From Prosapia bicincta (lineage: Eukaryota > Arthropoda > Insecta > Hemiptera > Cercopidae), in assembly GCA_036971475.1 (NCBI GenBank), contig JBAIZL010000006.1:136680731-136744730 (forward strand): 64,000 nt of DNA, written 5' to 3'. Made by a program: the position numbers and the translations under genes. The notes under the pieces were generated by a model. The model was not told the origin of the DNA and did not search any database. It was given only the letters and a program-made list of their open reading frames with translations. Shown piece by piece: positions 10,201 to 21,399 of this stretch. Numbering within the stretch: the stretch's first letter is position 1; each line of letters opens with the position of its first letter.

Positions 10201-12540
10201 ATGAATACTAACTGTAATATATACTTTAATAAACAATGTATTATAAATAATATAATTCCCAAATACGCAAAAATTACAATAAAAAACAAAAATAATATAG
10301 CTCAAAAAACATGTAAACAAGCTGAAAAATTATGGGTTAAGAATGAAATTAAAAACTTGTATCAAAAGAAAAATACTTTAACAATTGAAATATATAAGCT
10401 ACATATAAAATTAGCTTCTATTATGCATAACATAAAATGGGAAGAAAAATATAATAAAATAAATTTATTTATAAATAAAATTAGAAATATAAAAATAAAT
10501 AGAATAAACAAAAAACTTAAAAATTTGAAGTTAGAAAAACAAATAAAAGATGTACCTGAAAATAAATATCATAATTTTCACCCTAATGTAGTTAATCTAT
10601 CAAATACTGGATTTAATAATAATGAAATAAAACTGCTTGAAAACAATAAAACCAATATAAAAACAGACATAAATAATAATATTAATAATATTATAGTAGA
10701 TACAGAACTAGCTATTAGTAAACTAAATACAAGCTTACAAGAAAATACCAGAATCGAAGCAGCTTATGAAATTAAAAAATTGATTAAAAAAAATACAGTT
10801 AATAAAACACATAAGAAACAATATTCAGAAATTAAAGATTTAAAACAAAAATTACAAAATAATAATCTTATTACAGTAAAGGCAGATAAAAGTAATGCTA
10901 TTGTCATTATTGATAAAAATGAGCACATAACAAAAACAGAAAAATACATAAATGATAATCAATTTTGTCAAATATATAAAGATCCCACAAATAAATTTCA
11001 AAATAAAATTAAAAATATTATAAAATCTTCATACAAATTATTCAATAAAAATAAAATTAGCAACTATATAAATGATAATCCAAAAATTCCAACATTGAAT
11101 GGACTTGTGAAATTACATAAAATAGATAAACCAATAAGACCATTAATAAATTTTATAAATGCTCCATCTTATAAAATATCAAAGGTTATGGTAAATATTC
11201 TTAAAGAAAAAATAGAACTAAATAATAATCATACTATAATAAATTCTATTAATCTTATTGAAAAACTAAATGCAATTAAAATTAATGAAAATACAAAATT
11301 AATATCATTAGATATAAAAAATATGTATACAAACATACCTATAAATGAAACTCTTGAAATTATAAAATCTAAATTGGAACATGAGAAAGATAAAAAATTA
11401 ACATTAGAAATTTTAAATACACTCAAAATAATATTAAATCAAAATTATTTTTCATATAATGACAAAATTTATAAACAAGAGGATGGTCTTGCTATGGGCT
11501 CGCCATTATCAAATATATTATCTGAAATATTTTTACAACAATTAGATAATAAAATAAATGAAATTATAAAAATATATGATAAAACTGGTTATTGGCTTCG
11601 CTATGTAGATGATGGAATGTATATATCAAACAATAATAATATAAATTTAACAAATATTTTGGATAAAATAAATAAAATTAATAATAAAATCAAATTTACT
11701 TATGAAATTGAAACAAATAACAAAATAAATTTTCTAGATTTAACAATAATAAGAAAAAATGAAAAATTTGAATATATGATATACCGTAAACCAACTTTGA
11801 CAAACCAAATTATACCAAATAAATCTAATCATCCATATAATCAAAAAATGGCTGCTTTATATAACTTATTATATAGAATGCATAAAATACCCATGAATGA
11901 AGAAAATAAAATAAAAGAAAAAAACATAATTTATCAAATTGCATTAGAAAACGGTTATAAAAAGAAAACTGTTGACAAACTTAATTATAATATTTTTAAT
12001 AAACAAAATAATAATTTAATTTGCAATAATAATAATAATAATACAATATGGACTTCATTTTTATTTATAGGCCATGAAATAAAAAATATCACCAAATTAT
12101 TTAAAAATACAAATATCAAAATTGCATACAAAACTAATAACAAAATAATAAACATAATAAATAACAATAATAAAACAATTAATATGCATGAAAAAGGAGG
12201 TGTTTATAAATTAGAATGCAAAGATTGTAATAAAGCTTATATAGGTCAAACAAAGAAAAAATTAAAAGAAAGATATAAAGAACATTTAAATGCCTACATT
12301 AATCCAGAAATATATAAATCAAATTTCGCAAATCATTGTATTAATAATAAGCACCAATTTCCAAATATAGAAAATATGAGACTTATAAAAGAAATTAATA
12401 AGGGATTAAGAATGAATATATATGAAGCATTCGAAATATATAAACACAATAATAATAACAAATTAATAAAAGAACAAATACAAATACATTCTAAATTTGA
12501 TACTATATTCAATGTCTATAATGTTACAGCAACAAAATAA
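10201..12540 (+). CDS. PLE-D polyprotein: reverse transcriptase plus GIY-YIG endonuclease
   Basis: An uninterrupted frame runs from 10132 to the TAA at 12538-12540. The first ATG is at 10201 (779 residues); upstream in-frame codons overlap the inverted arm. Numbering from 10132: residues 1-230 are Lys/Asn-rich and likely coiled; the finger motif VKADKSNAIVIIDK is near 250; GLVKLHK near 325; motif A SLDIKNMYTNIP with Asp394; motif B GLAMGSPLS at 452-460; motif C YVDD at 491-494; FLDL at 534-537 and YRKPT at 551-555; then the connector and the GIY-YIG nuclease with GVY at 690-692, Cys-x2-Cys, YIG at 703-705, RYKEH and FANH. RT and nuclease together carry out target-primed insertion. All catalytic motifs look intact, so it may be active. 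Its extreme AT and Asn richness suits its host but exceeds that of the other PLEs here. Confidence 0.9.
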   Translation: MNTNCNIYFNKQCIINNIIPKYAKITIKNKNNIAQKTCKQAEKLWVKNEIKNLYQKKNTLTIEIYKLHIKLASIMHNIKWEEKYNKINLFINKIRNIKINRINKKLKNLKLEKQIKDVPENKYHNFHPNVVNLSNTGFNNNEIKLLENNKTNIKTDINNNINNIIVDTELAISKLNTSLQENTRIEAAYEIKKLIKKNTVNKTHKKQYSEIKDLKQKLQNNNLITVKADKSNAIVIIDKNEHITKTEKYINDNQFCQIYKDPTNKFQNKIKNIIKSSYKLFNKNKISNYINDNPKIPTLNGLVKLHKIDKPIRPLINFINAPSYKISKVMVNILKEKIELNNNHTIINSINLIEKLNAIKINENTKLISLDIKNMYTNIPINETLEIIKSKLEHEKDKKLTLEILNTLKIILNQNYFSYNDKIYKQEDGLAMGSPLSNILSEIFLQQLDNKINEIIKIYDKTGYWLRYVDDGMYISNNNNINLTNILDKINKINNKIKFTYEIETNNKINFLDLTIIRKNEKFEYMIYRKPTLTNQIIPNKSNHPYNQKMAALYNLLYRMHKIPMNEENKIKEKNIIYQIALENGYKKKTVDKLNYNIFNKQNNNLICNNNNNNTIWTSFLFIGHEIKNITKLFKNTNIKIAYKTNNKIINIINNNNKTINMHEKGGVYKLECKDCNKAYIGQTKKKLKERYKEHLNAYINPEIYKSNFANHCINNKHQFPNIENMRLIKEINKGLRMNIYEAFEIYKHNNNNKLIKEQIQIHSKFDTIFNVYNVTATK

Positions 12541-12627
12541 ATTTAGCAATTTGTATAAATTTAACAACAATTCTATTTCTAAATAAACATATGTTTTAGG
12601 CCTATAGCTTACATTATTGTAATTTTC

Positions 12628-12672
12628 ATTCCTGATGATGTTGGTACTGTTTGCCAACGAAAAGCTTTGGAT
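12628..12672 (+). ncRNA. Hammerhead ribozyme motif, PLE-D 3' tail
   Basis: Stem I ATTC (12628-12631) pairs with GGAT (12669-12672) with one G-U. Core CTGATGA (12632-12638), extra T, stem II GTTGG (12640-12644) with CCAAC (12654-12658), GAAA (12659-12662), palindromic helix III AAGCTT (12662-12667), cleavage base T12668. Every invariant base of the hammerhead core is present, and the motif lies just past the stop codon of an intact element. Confidence 0.8.
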
Positions 12673-12717
12673 ATAAAATAATAAATATTCTTGTATTTGA
12701 ATAACCTGTGTTGTTTT

Positions 12718-12834
<117 letters not shown>

Positions 12835-12839
12835 TAAAT

Positions 12840-13945
12840 TAGAGAGCTATTACACTATCTAATCTATGAAAAAGGAAAGTGTCATACCAAACCAGGTGAT
12901 GTATTTTTTGTTAATGAATGTTGGGCTTATAAGTTAACTCCAAAATTCTAATTATTTTAAATTTGTTTTGCCTTTTGTAAAATAATGAATGCACAAATAT
13001 GCATATGTTGTGTATTTCACGTGTTTTGTCTTACACAGAAAGTATAGTGCGAACCACGTAACCATGCACTTATGCTTTAAGAGATCTCACGAGATTCTTC
13101 GTGTACTATGACTTGTGAAAATGTGTTAAGTATTCAGAATATTGTATACATCAACAGCTTCTGCATCTGATATGTCTACACATATTTTAAGATTGTTTGT
13201 TATTTTATACCGAAGCTAATTTTATCATCGAATTTGTCTAATATCGACCACCACATACAAGTCAGTGTTTTGACAGAACTTATCATGTTTGTAGGAAGTA
13301 TTTATACTGACCCTCTACCTCCTGTCTTACCTACTGCGATCTCTCAAGGCCAAGTTCACAGTTATGTGGTCCGCACTATAAGCTTTTAAATTGAGTGTCT
13401 ACTAATCACCAGTCCTCTCTAAAAGTCTTTCATTATCTGGACAAAAGTTAGCTAGACATAAATTTTGCATTATACAAGATACCTTTAATAGCAATTGAAT
13501 GAAAATGTGTAAAAAAAATGTAGACTTTATTGAATATTTAACTTATATATGGTTAAACATTGAAATATCATTTCATTTGTACTTATTATGTTGGTAGGCA
13601 ATATTGGACAGTATGTTTCTGTTCCAGCATAACAAGAAGAACAAGAAGGTGATAGGTTACCTTGAGAACTGTCGCTTATATATTCATGCTTATTAAATAT
13701 TCATTACAAAACTGAGGAGAATAGTGATGAAAATTAGTAATATTCTTGTGTTGAATATATATTCGAAGCTTATAGCCAATAATTATATTGTTCACAAAAG
13801 TGCTACAATACTGTTGTATTGTAGCTAACATTTCATCAATGTCATAACTTCATTAATTTTATGGTATTTATACATTTTTCTTGTAACTATACAAGTTGTT
13901 TCATAATAATCTTAACAGTTATGGCAAGTTATTTACATAGTCAAT
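12840..13945. other. No gene seen
   Basis: Unique-looking AT-rich sequence; no conserved frame, repeat array or TE terminus recognised. Confidence 0.5.
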
Positions 13946-13957
13946 TGCATTATTAAG

Positions 13958-14075
13958 TTACTTATTACACTTTTGCTATTACTTGCGACCAGACATTTTG
14001 TTAATTAAAAGTTGTTAAATTTTTAACTTACACTTGGAGGAAACGTTTTCGTCGTACAACTTCTTTAGCCTCCTA
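13958..14075 (-). mobile_element. 118-bp solo PLE-A tail with 12-bp target duplication
   Basis: The insert matches the PLE-A outer tail (as at 241-352) and is flanked on both sides by tgcattattaag (13946-13957 and 14076-14087). On the minus strand it starts at TAGGAGG, the 5' strand of hammerhead stem I, so the insertion boundary coincides with the ribozyme. It has no coding sequence. Confidence 0.85.
14033..14075 (-). ncRNA. Hammerhead-like motif in solo PLE-A tail (position 5 mutated)
   Basis: Minus strand: stem I GGAGG pairs perfectly with CCTCC, core CTAAAGA (G5 changed to A), extra A, stem II GTT/GAC-type with loop GTAC, GAAA, palindromic AACGTT, cleavage base T. The core substitution should abolish cleavage today, but stem I is the best preserved in the PLE-A set. 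Confidence 0.6.
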
Positions 14076-14089
14076 TGCATTATTAAGAA

Positions 14090-14830
14090 TGAAACAAGTA
14101 CTATGAAAAAGCAGAGGAACAATTCAATCTAAAAAAAGAAAGTAGCCTAAATTTATTTATCTTTGAAACATCTAGTGATATTTAACATTTACTATAGATG
14201 CCAATTGCATTTATGTACATTTAGAATAAAATGTTTTTGAAAATACTATAGCGCAATTATTTTAACTTTAATTGGACACAAAATAGAGCAGTGATAGTTT
14301 CAACTCTATTATTTGCTATTCACCAATATTACATTTTCTATACAAAAGGCCAAGTAACATTGTTACTTGAATTTAGTACTAGAGCAAAGATATTTAATTT
14401 AAAATTGGTCTGTGTTATGCATCACTACACCAAGTGGCTTTTAAGATATCTCCCTTCAAAGTTTATTTACTCAATGTTAGATTATAAGATTGGCACTTGT
14501 GATGAATTTTCGTACTATAGTTTCAATGTTTCTCTACAAGAATTTGCAATTATCTCAATTTTCAACAAATGGTGATTGGTCTAGTGATGCATAATGCGGA
14601 CCAATTAGGCTGTGGCTTCATAATAAAGAAATAAATTAACTCATTTTATTTACAATAATAAATGATGTGGAAAGCCATCTGGTGTGTAACCAAATACCTA
14701 AAATGTTTTTCACAAGCTCGATGTAATGATTGTGTCATTAAGTTGTGTTTCTATTCTACAAGTCTTAATTGTGTTATCTGTTCAACCTCTTCTAAAGATA
14801 TATTTTGAAAACGGTGCCTATTCCCCTTAA
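14090..14830. other. No gene seen
   Basis: AT-rich; a 94-codon frame at 14291-14575 has no recognisable motif and no supporting context, so it is not called as a gene. Confidence 0.5.
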
Positions 14831-14832
14831 CA

Positions 14833-15585
14833 GCTGATGTTAGGATTACCCAGCTACACGCTAGATGGCTCTCTCTGACCTACATTACATTGCATTTTCC
14901 TGGTTTGGTAACGCCATATTTGTTTTTTGTACAGTTCATCTCCGTATGCTTACTTTCGTGTTAAACCGCCACCTGTTTTAATAACCACAATTTCATACTA
15001 ATTATCTGCATTTTGTCTTTAAGTGAACCCCTTAGTCTCAGTTAATAGTTTGTGCCCGCTGTGTAAGATTGTGTTAAAGGTGTGTTAGTGTAAAAACCAC
15101 AAATTACGTCGTTGATGAATTATGGTGTAATTGGTGCCGCTGACCACGCTAATTTTAACAAAGCTTTGGACTATCATATTACAGTATATTGTTTTGAAGG
15201 ATTATTGGTTATAATTTGAACATTGTGTTTAACCGTGTGTGTAATTATATAACATTTCTTGTGTATGCAAACTTTATCCAATTTCACGAGTGCACTCATT
15301 CTTAAGAACTTATGTGATTTAATATATTAAATACCCGTTAAATGTTACAGAGTATTGTCCCCGCCCATGGCAGTGATTGAAAGACTGTTGGATGCAGCTC
15401 TGGGTAAGCATTATATGGATAAAACCTAGTGCTAAACTCAGTATAAATATTAATGTTGTTACTCAAGGTTATTGCCATCATTTATCTCCTTTCCCATTAT
15501 ATCTAGAATGGGTGGTCCTCCGGGAAAAAGACTCATTAATCTTTTAATTATTTTGTACTCAATTAATTAGGTTTCAAAACCAACA
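14833..15585 (+). repeat. 5' LTR of the BEL/Pao element
   Basis: From about 15285 onward it is shared with the 3' LTR (gagtgcactcattcttaaga at 15290 matches 18106). It ends ACA at 15585, followed by ttggtccaaaccaggccgg, which sits where a primer-binding site is expected. The start at TGTTAGG is a guess from BEL-type LTR ends, because the 3' LTR lacks this part. Confidence 0.65.
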
Positions 15586-15705
15586 TTGGTCCAAACCAGG
15601 CCGGATATTTTGAACCGCAGTACAGGCCACTTTGAGGTTAAAATTATTAAGCAAGCCAACCAAGTTTGGTTTCACTAAATAAGAAATTTAGTTTCATTAT
15701 TAATC

Positions 15706-16700
15706 ATGGAGTCCAGTCTAGACTATCAAATTAGAAAGTTAGATGACATTCTAGGGGAAATTCAATCAGCCGCAGAGGTTATACCAAGCATTGCAGCAAC
15801 GTTACGCTAATCCCAGATTACTAATTGACTTTTATTTTATGCAAATTTATGATTTTGAATAATTAAAAACTGCAAATTACCAGGATGTTAGTCAATTTCT
15901 GTCTGTTCATTCTAACGCTGTCAGCGCGCTTAAAGCCATTCAGATACACGATTTCTTATTGTTCCAACTAGCTGCGAAAAATCTCAGTGACGAAACTCGA
16001 TTAGAATTTGAAAAACAGCTAGGGACATCGGAGATACCCACGTATGCTGCGCTAAACAAATTTGTTACAGAACAAGTACTAGCGATGGAAGTAATACAGA
16101 GGCTACCTACGAACCCGAGACCCAAGCACAAGTGCAACACGAGATTGATGGCCATGACCTCAACCACCGCAGCTGCTAGCAACGTTCCAGATAACTGCAA
16201 AGATGAACCTGTAGGATGGAATGAATCTCTTCACACCACTACCGCACAGCACACTCAAATGACTCGACCGCATGCCTCAGTATTACCGGTAATTCATCCG
16301 TTATTAAGACCCACTCTTAAGGCACCCGGGCCGCAACAGACTATCTGTCAAATTAACGCCAGATTACGAATGCCCACTCGCCCAACCAATCCACCTTGTA
16401 ATGATCCAGCTGCTGTCCAATGTTTTTACTGTTCTTCTGTGCATAACATTTTCTGTTGCCCTGGGTTTTTGGAACTAACCGCCACTGAACGCCGCGAACA
16501 TATACGACATATGCAGCGTTGCTTTAATTGTTTTGGTACTCATTACCAGCACATGTGCAAATCAGCAAAAACCTGCCAACAATGTAATGGGAATTATCAC
16601 TCTTTGTTGCACAACTCTGACGCGACTCACAACAGTGACGGGGAACATTGCGACACCCAAGCTCAACTGACAACCACACCAGTTCAAACGCTATTGAAAA
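15706..16700 (+). pseudogene. BEL/Pao gag remnant with two zinc-knuckle regions
   Basis: Starts ATG at 15706 (MESSLDYQIRKLDDILGEIQ), stops near 15808 and resumes in another frame from about 15880 (FLLFQLAAKNLSDETRLEFE, the Pao gag helix region). The longest open part is 15959-16861. It contains CFYCSSVHNIFCC and then CFNCFGTHYQHMCKSAKTC with CQQCNGNYHSLLH, the Cys/His knuckles that bind genomic RNA in BEL/Pao gag. A stop, a frame change and a missing segment make it a pseudogene. Confidence 0.8.
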
Positions 16701-18101
16701 TCCTCACGCCTTCTCTTGTAACCTCAGCACTTTTTGCGCCTTATTGGGCACTGCTCAGGTCATTGTCAATTGTCATTTTGGAAATCCGCACCTACTTCGG
16801 GCAATTATTGACCCAGGCAGCCAAATATCGGCCATCACGAAAACCGCCACCTCCTTGTTGACCTTAATTACTCAAACATCAAACCTGTCTTTGATTGGTG
16901 TCGCTTCAAAAACCACCTGCATATCAGAATATGTATCCTTGCTAAACTCCTCCAGACATGACACGAACTTCACAATCAGTGCGGTGCTCCTGCACATCAC
17001 GGGCTTCTGTCAACCCCACTATCACCAAACACATGCTACAAACACTTGCTCTCGCTGATCCGTAATTCAACACTCCTGCCAATATCGACTTTATATTAGG
17101 AGCAGACATCTTCACCCACATTTTGGTCAATGGACCACGTACCATTGTCAACGGACAATCCGCTGCACTTCACACTCTATTTGGATGGACTATACTGGGA
17201 TCACTTCCCAGCAGTTTATGTCACCAACCTCGCTCATTCGTCACCGCTTCAGATTCACTTGACCAAACCATATAGCGATTTTGGGAGGTTGAGAAAGTCT
17301 CCCATGTCCAGAGTATCAGCCCCGCAGACCAACAATGGGGAATTATTTAACGCCACAACAACCCGCGATGATTCTGGACATTATATTGTTGCCTTACCTT
17401 TTAAAGAAGATGCCACGCAGCTCATGAATAACCGCAACACCGTCTTGGCTAGATACAGAGCCTTGGAGAACCGCTTAAACCGCCAGCCTGAAGTGGCAAG
17501 TCAATATTATCAGTTCATGGCCAAGTACATTGCTTTGGGCCACATGTATGCCGCACCCGCTCCATTTGACTATCTCATACCTCATCATTGTGTTCTTAAA
17601 TCATCAAGCTCGACAACCAAACTTCTAGTGGTTTTCAACTCATCCTCACCGGACTGTAATGCCAACACTTTGAATCAACAAATGATGCCAGGCCCCAAGC
17701 TTCTAAAGGACCTCTCTAACCTTGTCACCTCTTTTTAGATTTTTCGTAATGCTATCTGCACAGACATCAAGATGATGTACCACCAAATTCTGGTGCGCCC
17801 CGAAGACCATGGGTACCAGCACATTCTCTATAGGACATCTCCTACCGAGCCCATTTGTGAGTTCGAATTGGCTATTGTTACTTACAGATTAACTCCTTCC
17901 TCTTACCTCGTGCTCTGTATGCTCAAACAATTAGTCAACGATGAAGGCCATCAGTTCCTCGGCGCTTCAAATGCTCGTATGTTTGACCCACTCGGATTTC
18001 TCACACCTGTGACATTTTGGATTAAACTATTCATCAAGCGACTTTGGCAAGCAAACCTCGACTGGGATCAAACCTTAACCACCACCTTACAAAGCCAATT
18101 T
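16648..18101 (+). pseudogene. BEL/Pao pol remnant: protease and partial reverse transcriptase
   Basis: Protease region at about 16735-16830 reads LGTAQVIVNCHFGNPHLLRA then IIDPGSQISAI, with DPGS where active copies have DSGS. NIDFILGADIF (near 17090) is the downstream protease signature. RT follows in 17130-18101: an FWE-type linker, HHCVLKSSSSTTKLLVVFNS (normally VFD), CTDIKMMYHQILVRPEDHG (motif A region), LTPSSYLVLCMLKQL, then a jump from NDEGHQF straight to FDPLGFLTPVTFWIK. The palm segment with YVDD is absent, so RT is dead. Several frameshifts and stops are present. Confidence 0.8.
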
Positions 18102-18230
18102 TACGAGTGCACTCATTCTTAAGAACTTATGTGATTTAATATATTAAATACCCGTTAAGTGTTACAGAGTATTGTCGCCGCCCTTGGCAGTGATTGAAAG
18201 ACTGGTGGATGCAGCTCTGGGTAAGCATTA

Positions 18231-19521
18231 CGAGGTCTGTTAAAAAAATACGCGGACTGTTTGAATTTTGCTGCTCAAGTTAATTTCAAGAGAATCCGCT
18301 TGGTGTCTCCTTCAAAGTACTCTCCTCCCCAACGCATACACTTATCCCAATGGTGTTTCCACTTGTTAAAACAGTCCTGGTACGCTTCTTTTGTGATGGC
18401 GTTCAGCTCCTTCATCGCATTTGCCTTAATCTCCGAAATCGTTTCAAATCTTCTTCCTTTGAAGGGTTTTTTGAGTTTTGGGAATAAGAAAAAGTCACAA
18501 GAAGCAAGGTCATGTGAGTAGGGGGGGGGGGGTGGCTAAGAACAGTGATTCATGAGTTGTAAGTGATGAGTGAGCTGGAGCGTTGTCGTGATAGAAAAAC
18601 CAGTTATCACTTCTCCACAGTTCTGGCCTTTTGCGTCGGACTGTGTCCCTCAGATATATCAACTACTTCAATGTAGGTAATCTGGTTGACTGTAGAGCTT
18701 TCAAGGAGGTACTTGTAGTGAACAACACCCTTAGCATTAAAAAAAAACTGTCAGCATCACCTTCACATTCGAACGAACTTGGCGAGCTTTTTTGGGTCTT
18801 GGGGACGTTTGACTCACCCATTGGGATGATTGGACCTTCGTTTCAATGTCGTTACCATACACCCATGATTCATCACCGGTTATAATTCTTGACAAAATGA
18901 TCTCATCTTCATTTGAACGATCAAGCAGTTCCTGACAAACCCGGACACGATCGGCTTTTTGCTCGTCGGTCATCAGGCATGGCACAAATTTCGCAATGAT
19001 GTGGTGCATCTTCAATTTTTCGGTCAAAATCTTGTAACAAGATCCAACTGATATCTCACACTCTTCGGAAAGCTCCCTAATGGTCAGACATCGATTTTCG
19101 TGCAACAGGGTGTTGATTTTGTCAATGTGTGGGTCGTCAGTTGACGTTGAAGGATCGTCATCAATCGACTGAAGGGCACCCTTGAAACATTCATGCCATT
19201 TGAAACATGCAGTACGCTTCACGGCAACATCGCCGTAGGCCGTGTTAAGTATAGCAAATGTTTCTTTTTTGCAGATTTCCCTAGTTTTACACAAAATATC
19301 ACAGCAATTCGTGGCTCCTTCAGGCTGTCCATTTTAAAACCATCAGACAAACGAAAAAAAAGCTTTTTACTAAACTACGTGTAACTCATCAACAAATGAA
19401 GATATCTGCGACTGAAATACCGCGTTTTAATCAGCTGATTTATACAAACCAAGCGGATTCTCCTGTAACTAACTAGAGCCGCGAAATTCAAACAGTCCGC
19501 ATATTTTTTGAACAGACCTCG
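18231..19521 (-). mobile_element. mariner element, 1291 bp, TA target duplication
   Basis: Inverted termini begin cgaggtctgttaaaaaaata at 18231 and end with the complement of cgaggtctgttcaaaaaata at 19521. TA lies on each side (18229-18230 and 19522-19523), and the uninterrupted 5' LTR has a single TATA at the same place. The length is normal for a full mariner. The strand given is that of the transposase. Confidence 0.95.
18275..19333 (-). pseudogene. mariner transposase pseudogene
   Basis: Start ATG at 19333 (MDSLKEPRIAVIFCVKLGKS) leads into an A-run where the frame shifts. The best frame, 19294-18737, has the helix-turn-helix DNA-binding region (FAILNTAYGDVAVKRTACFKWH), the linker ISVGSCYKILTEKLKMH, AKFVPCLMTDEQKADRV and the first catalytic Asp in ITGDESWVYG. 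The final DDD residue is in SHDLASCD near 18510, next to a tract of C (G on the plus strand) that breaks the frame. The family cuts and pastes at TA using a DD34D active site. At least two frameshifts and several stops make it inactive. Confidence 0.85.
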
Positions 19522-19702
19522 TATATGGATAAAACTGAGTGCTAAACTCAGTATAAATATTGATGTTGTTACTCAAGGTTATTGCCATCATCTCTTGCCA
19601 ACTCCTTTCCCGTTATATCTAGAACGGGTGGTCCTCCGAGAAAAAGACTAATTAATCTTTCAATTAATTTATACTCAATTAATTAGGTTTCAAAACCAAC
19701 AA

Positions 19703-21145
19703 TATCCTTTTGGCGTGAAACTGTATTCCCATTTGTGCAACTAACTACTGTAACAAGTGTCTTACTACTGTAATACGATCTTGTTACAAACAAGGTATTG
19801 TTTTGTTTGTCTTCTGCTATAAATTCTAAAGTTTTCACACATACATTGGCATGTCAATTTTTATTGTAACATTGTAATTTTTATGTGTTGTTGGCATATA
19901 GTAGTGCTTGCGATAATTTACCATCACAATCAGGCATATATTGGTTGAATATAGTGGTTTGATTAACGGATGATACCATGGTCTGTAGCTCATGGAGCAC
20001 AGCTAAAGCCATGAGGACCATCTGGGGACAACTGACCCCAATGGGGAACAGCTATTAACACATATAATTAAGAAGCCATCTTCTTTACCCGCAAAATACA
20101 TATCCAGGTCGAAGTCTTCACTCGATGAGAGATCTATCACTTGTAGATCCTCTATTTAATATGGCATCATTCTCAATAAGCGCTTGTTCTTCTTGTTTAA
20201 ATGTCACCCACCCTATAAGATCTTCTCCCTCCTGTCTCACTGTAGTCCTATCCTGAAAGCTAAATTTCCTGTGTAGCAAATGGCCAATTAGTCACAAACC
20301 TTTCTAGTGAAATTCATCGCTAAAATTTCTATCGCTAAAATTCATCTCCTGTTCACCCTGGTTTCACTCTAACACCACAATCTGTCAATCTTTTCGAGCT
20401 CCCACCCTTGTGGAATTCGTCTGCTCCCTTTCTGTCAAACCCTTTGAGAGAGCTGAAAACTCGGCATTTTCCCGCATTAGAGATCTCAGAACCTTACTGG
20501 ACCCCCCCTCTTCTGTTCTTCTCATATGTCTTTTCTTCTTCCTTGCTCCTATCCCATTCTCTGAGGTTCAAGATATTTAAGTATTAAATTATACCATGTT
20601 AGCATTAAGTAATTGTAATGGTTTTACTCACCCATTGCTGTAATTGTCACAATGTTAGTTATAAGAACTCCTTGTGTTATATCTAGTCATAGGTTAAGTT
20701 GTAATTTTAAATAATATTGTAAATAACTTCATATATAATTAATATGATTTAGTTGCAGGTTTTTAACATTGTATTAATCTTTTTTATGTAATTAGCTTCA
20801 AGTTGGATATAAGAATATTATTTTTGTAAATTTAATTTCTGTGTTACATTTCAGTCATATTCACTCATTCATACTAAAGATAAAATTGTAAAAAAGGAGC
20901 AAGTCGCTGGGTCACCAAACCCTACTAATCTGACTAACTTTTTATTGAACTATGATTTTTTTAATATCTATTTTATTTATAATTTTTCCCTGTTCAATTA
21001 ATTTATGAAAGAAAATTAGAATGTCATTCAATATGGAAGAAAATTACAATGTAAGTTGTCTTAATTGTTTTTGTAAAAAAAATATTTTAAAATTTATTTT
21101 TATATTCTCTTGAATTCACTGACTAAACTATAATTAATTAATACT
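19703..21145. other. No gene seen
   Basis: AT-rich. A Ser/Leu-rich open stretch near 20380-20580 has no motif I can name. No tandem repeat or TE end recognised. Confidence 0.45.
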
Positions 21146-21399
21146 TAACTTAAGTGAATACTTTAGAGCTTACTTGCTGACACGATTCAAGAAAATCAAT
21201 TCTTATATGATGCTAAGCCTCTACTGGCAGCGTTACACAAGGTATAAAAGGTTGTTGGCATGAGATTTATGAGTGCAGTGGGGTAGGTTAAGTTAGTTGT
21301 TTACAATTTAATGGAAAAGGCATCCTGGCAGAAATATTCCTCCATCACATACAATAACAATATGTTCTACAGTTCAACAAACATACACAAAAAATAATT

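Larger units (their letters stand above)
14833..19701 (+). mobile_element. BEL/Pao-like LTR retrotransposon, internally deleted, with mariner in its 3' LTR
   Basis: Order: 5' LTR, putative primer-binding site just after 15585, gag, protease and part of RT, then a truncated 3' LTR carrying a mariner. The LTR copies share their 3' end (ggtttcaaaaccaaca) at 15585 and 19701 and diverge immediately after. RT ends abruptly at 18101 and joins the middle of the 3' LTR, so the rest of pol and the start of the 3' LTR are deleted. The protein motifs are those of Pao-type elements. The exact 5' boundary (TGTTAGG at 14833) is inferred, and no target duplication was found. Confidence 0.85.
18102..19701 (+). 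repeat. Truncated 3' LTR interrupted by mariner
   Basis: Segments 18102-18230 and 19522-19701 together match 5' LTR positions about 15285-15585. The mariner at 18231-19521 splits them at a TA. The LTR start is missing because of the deletion that fused RT to the LTR at CCAATTT. Confidence 0.85.

Noticed and set aside
14291..14575. 94-codon frame as a host gene
   Set aside because: No motif, no splice context and composition like the surrounding non-coding sequence.
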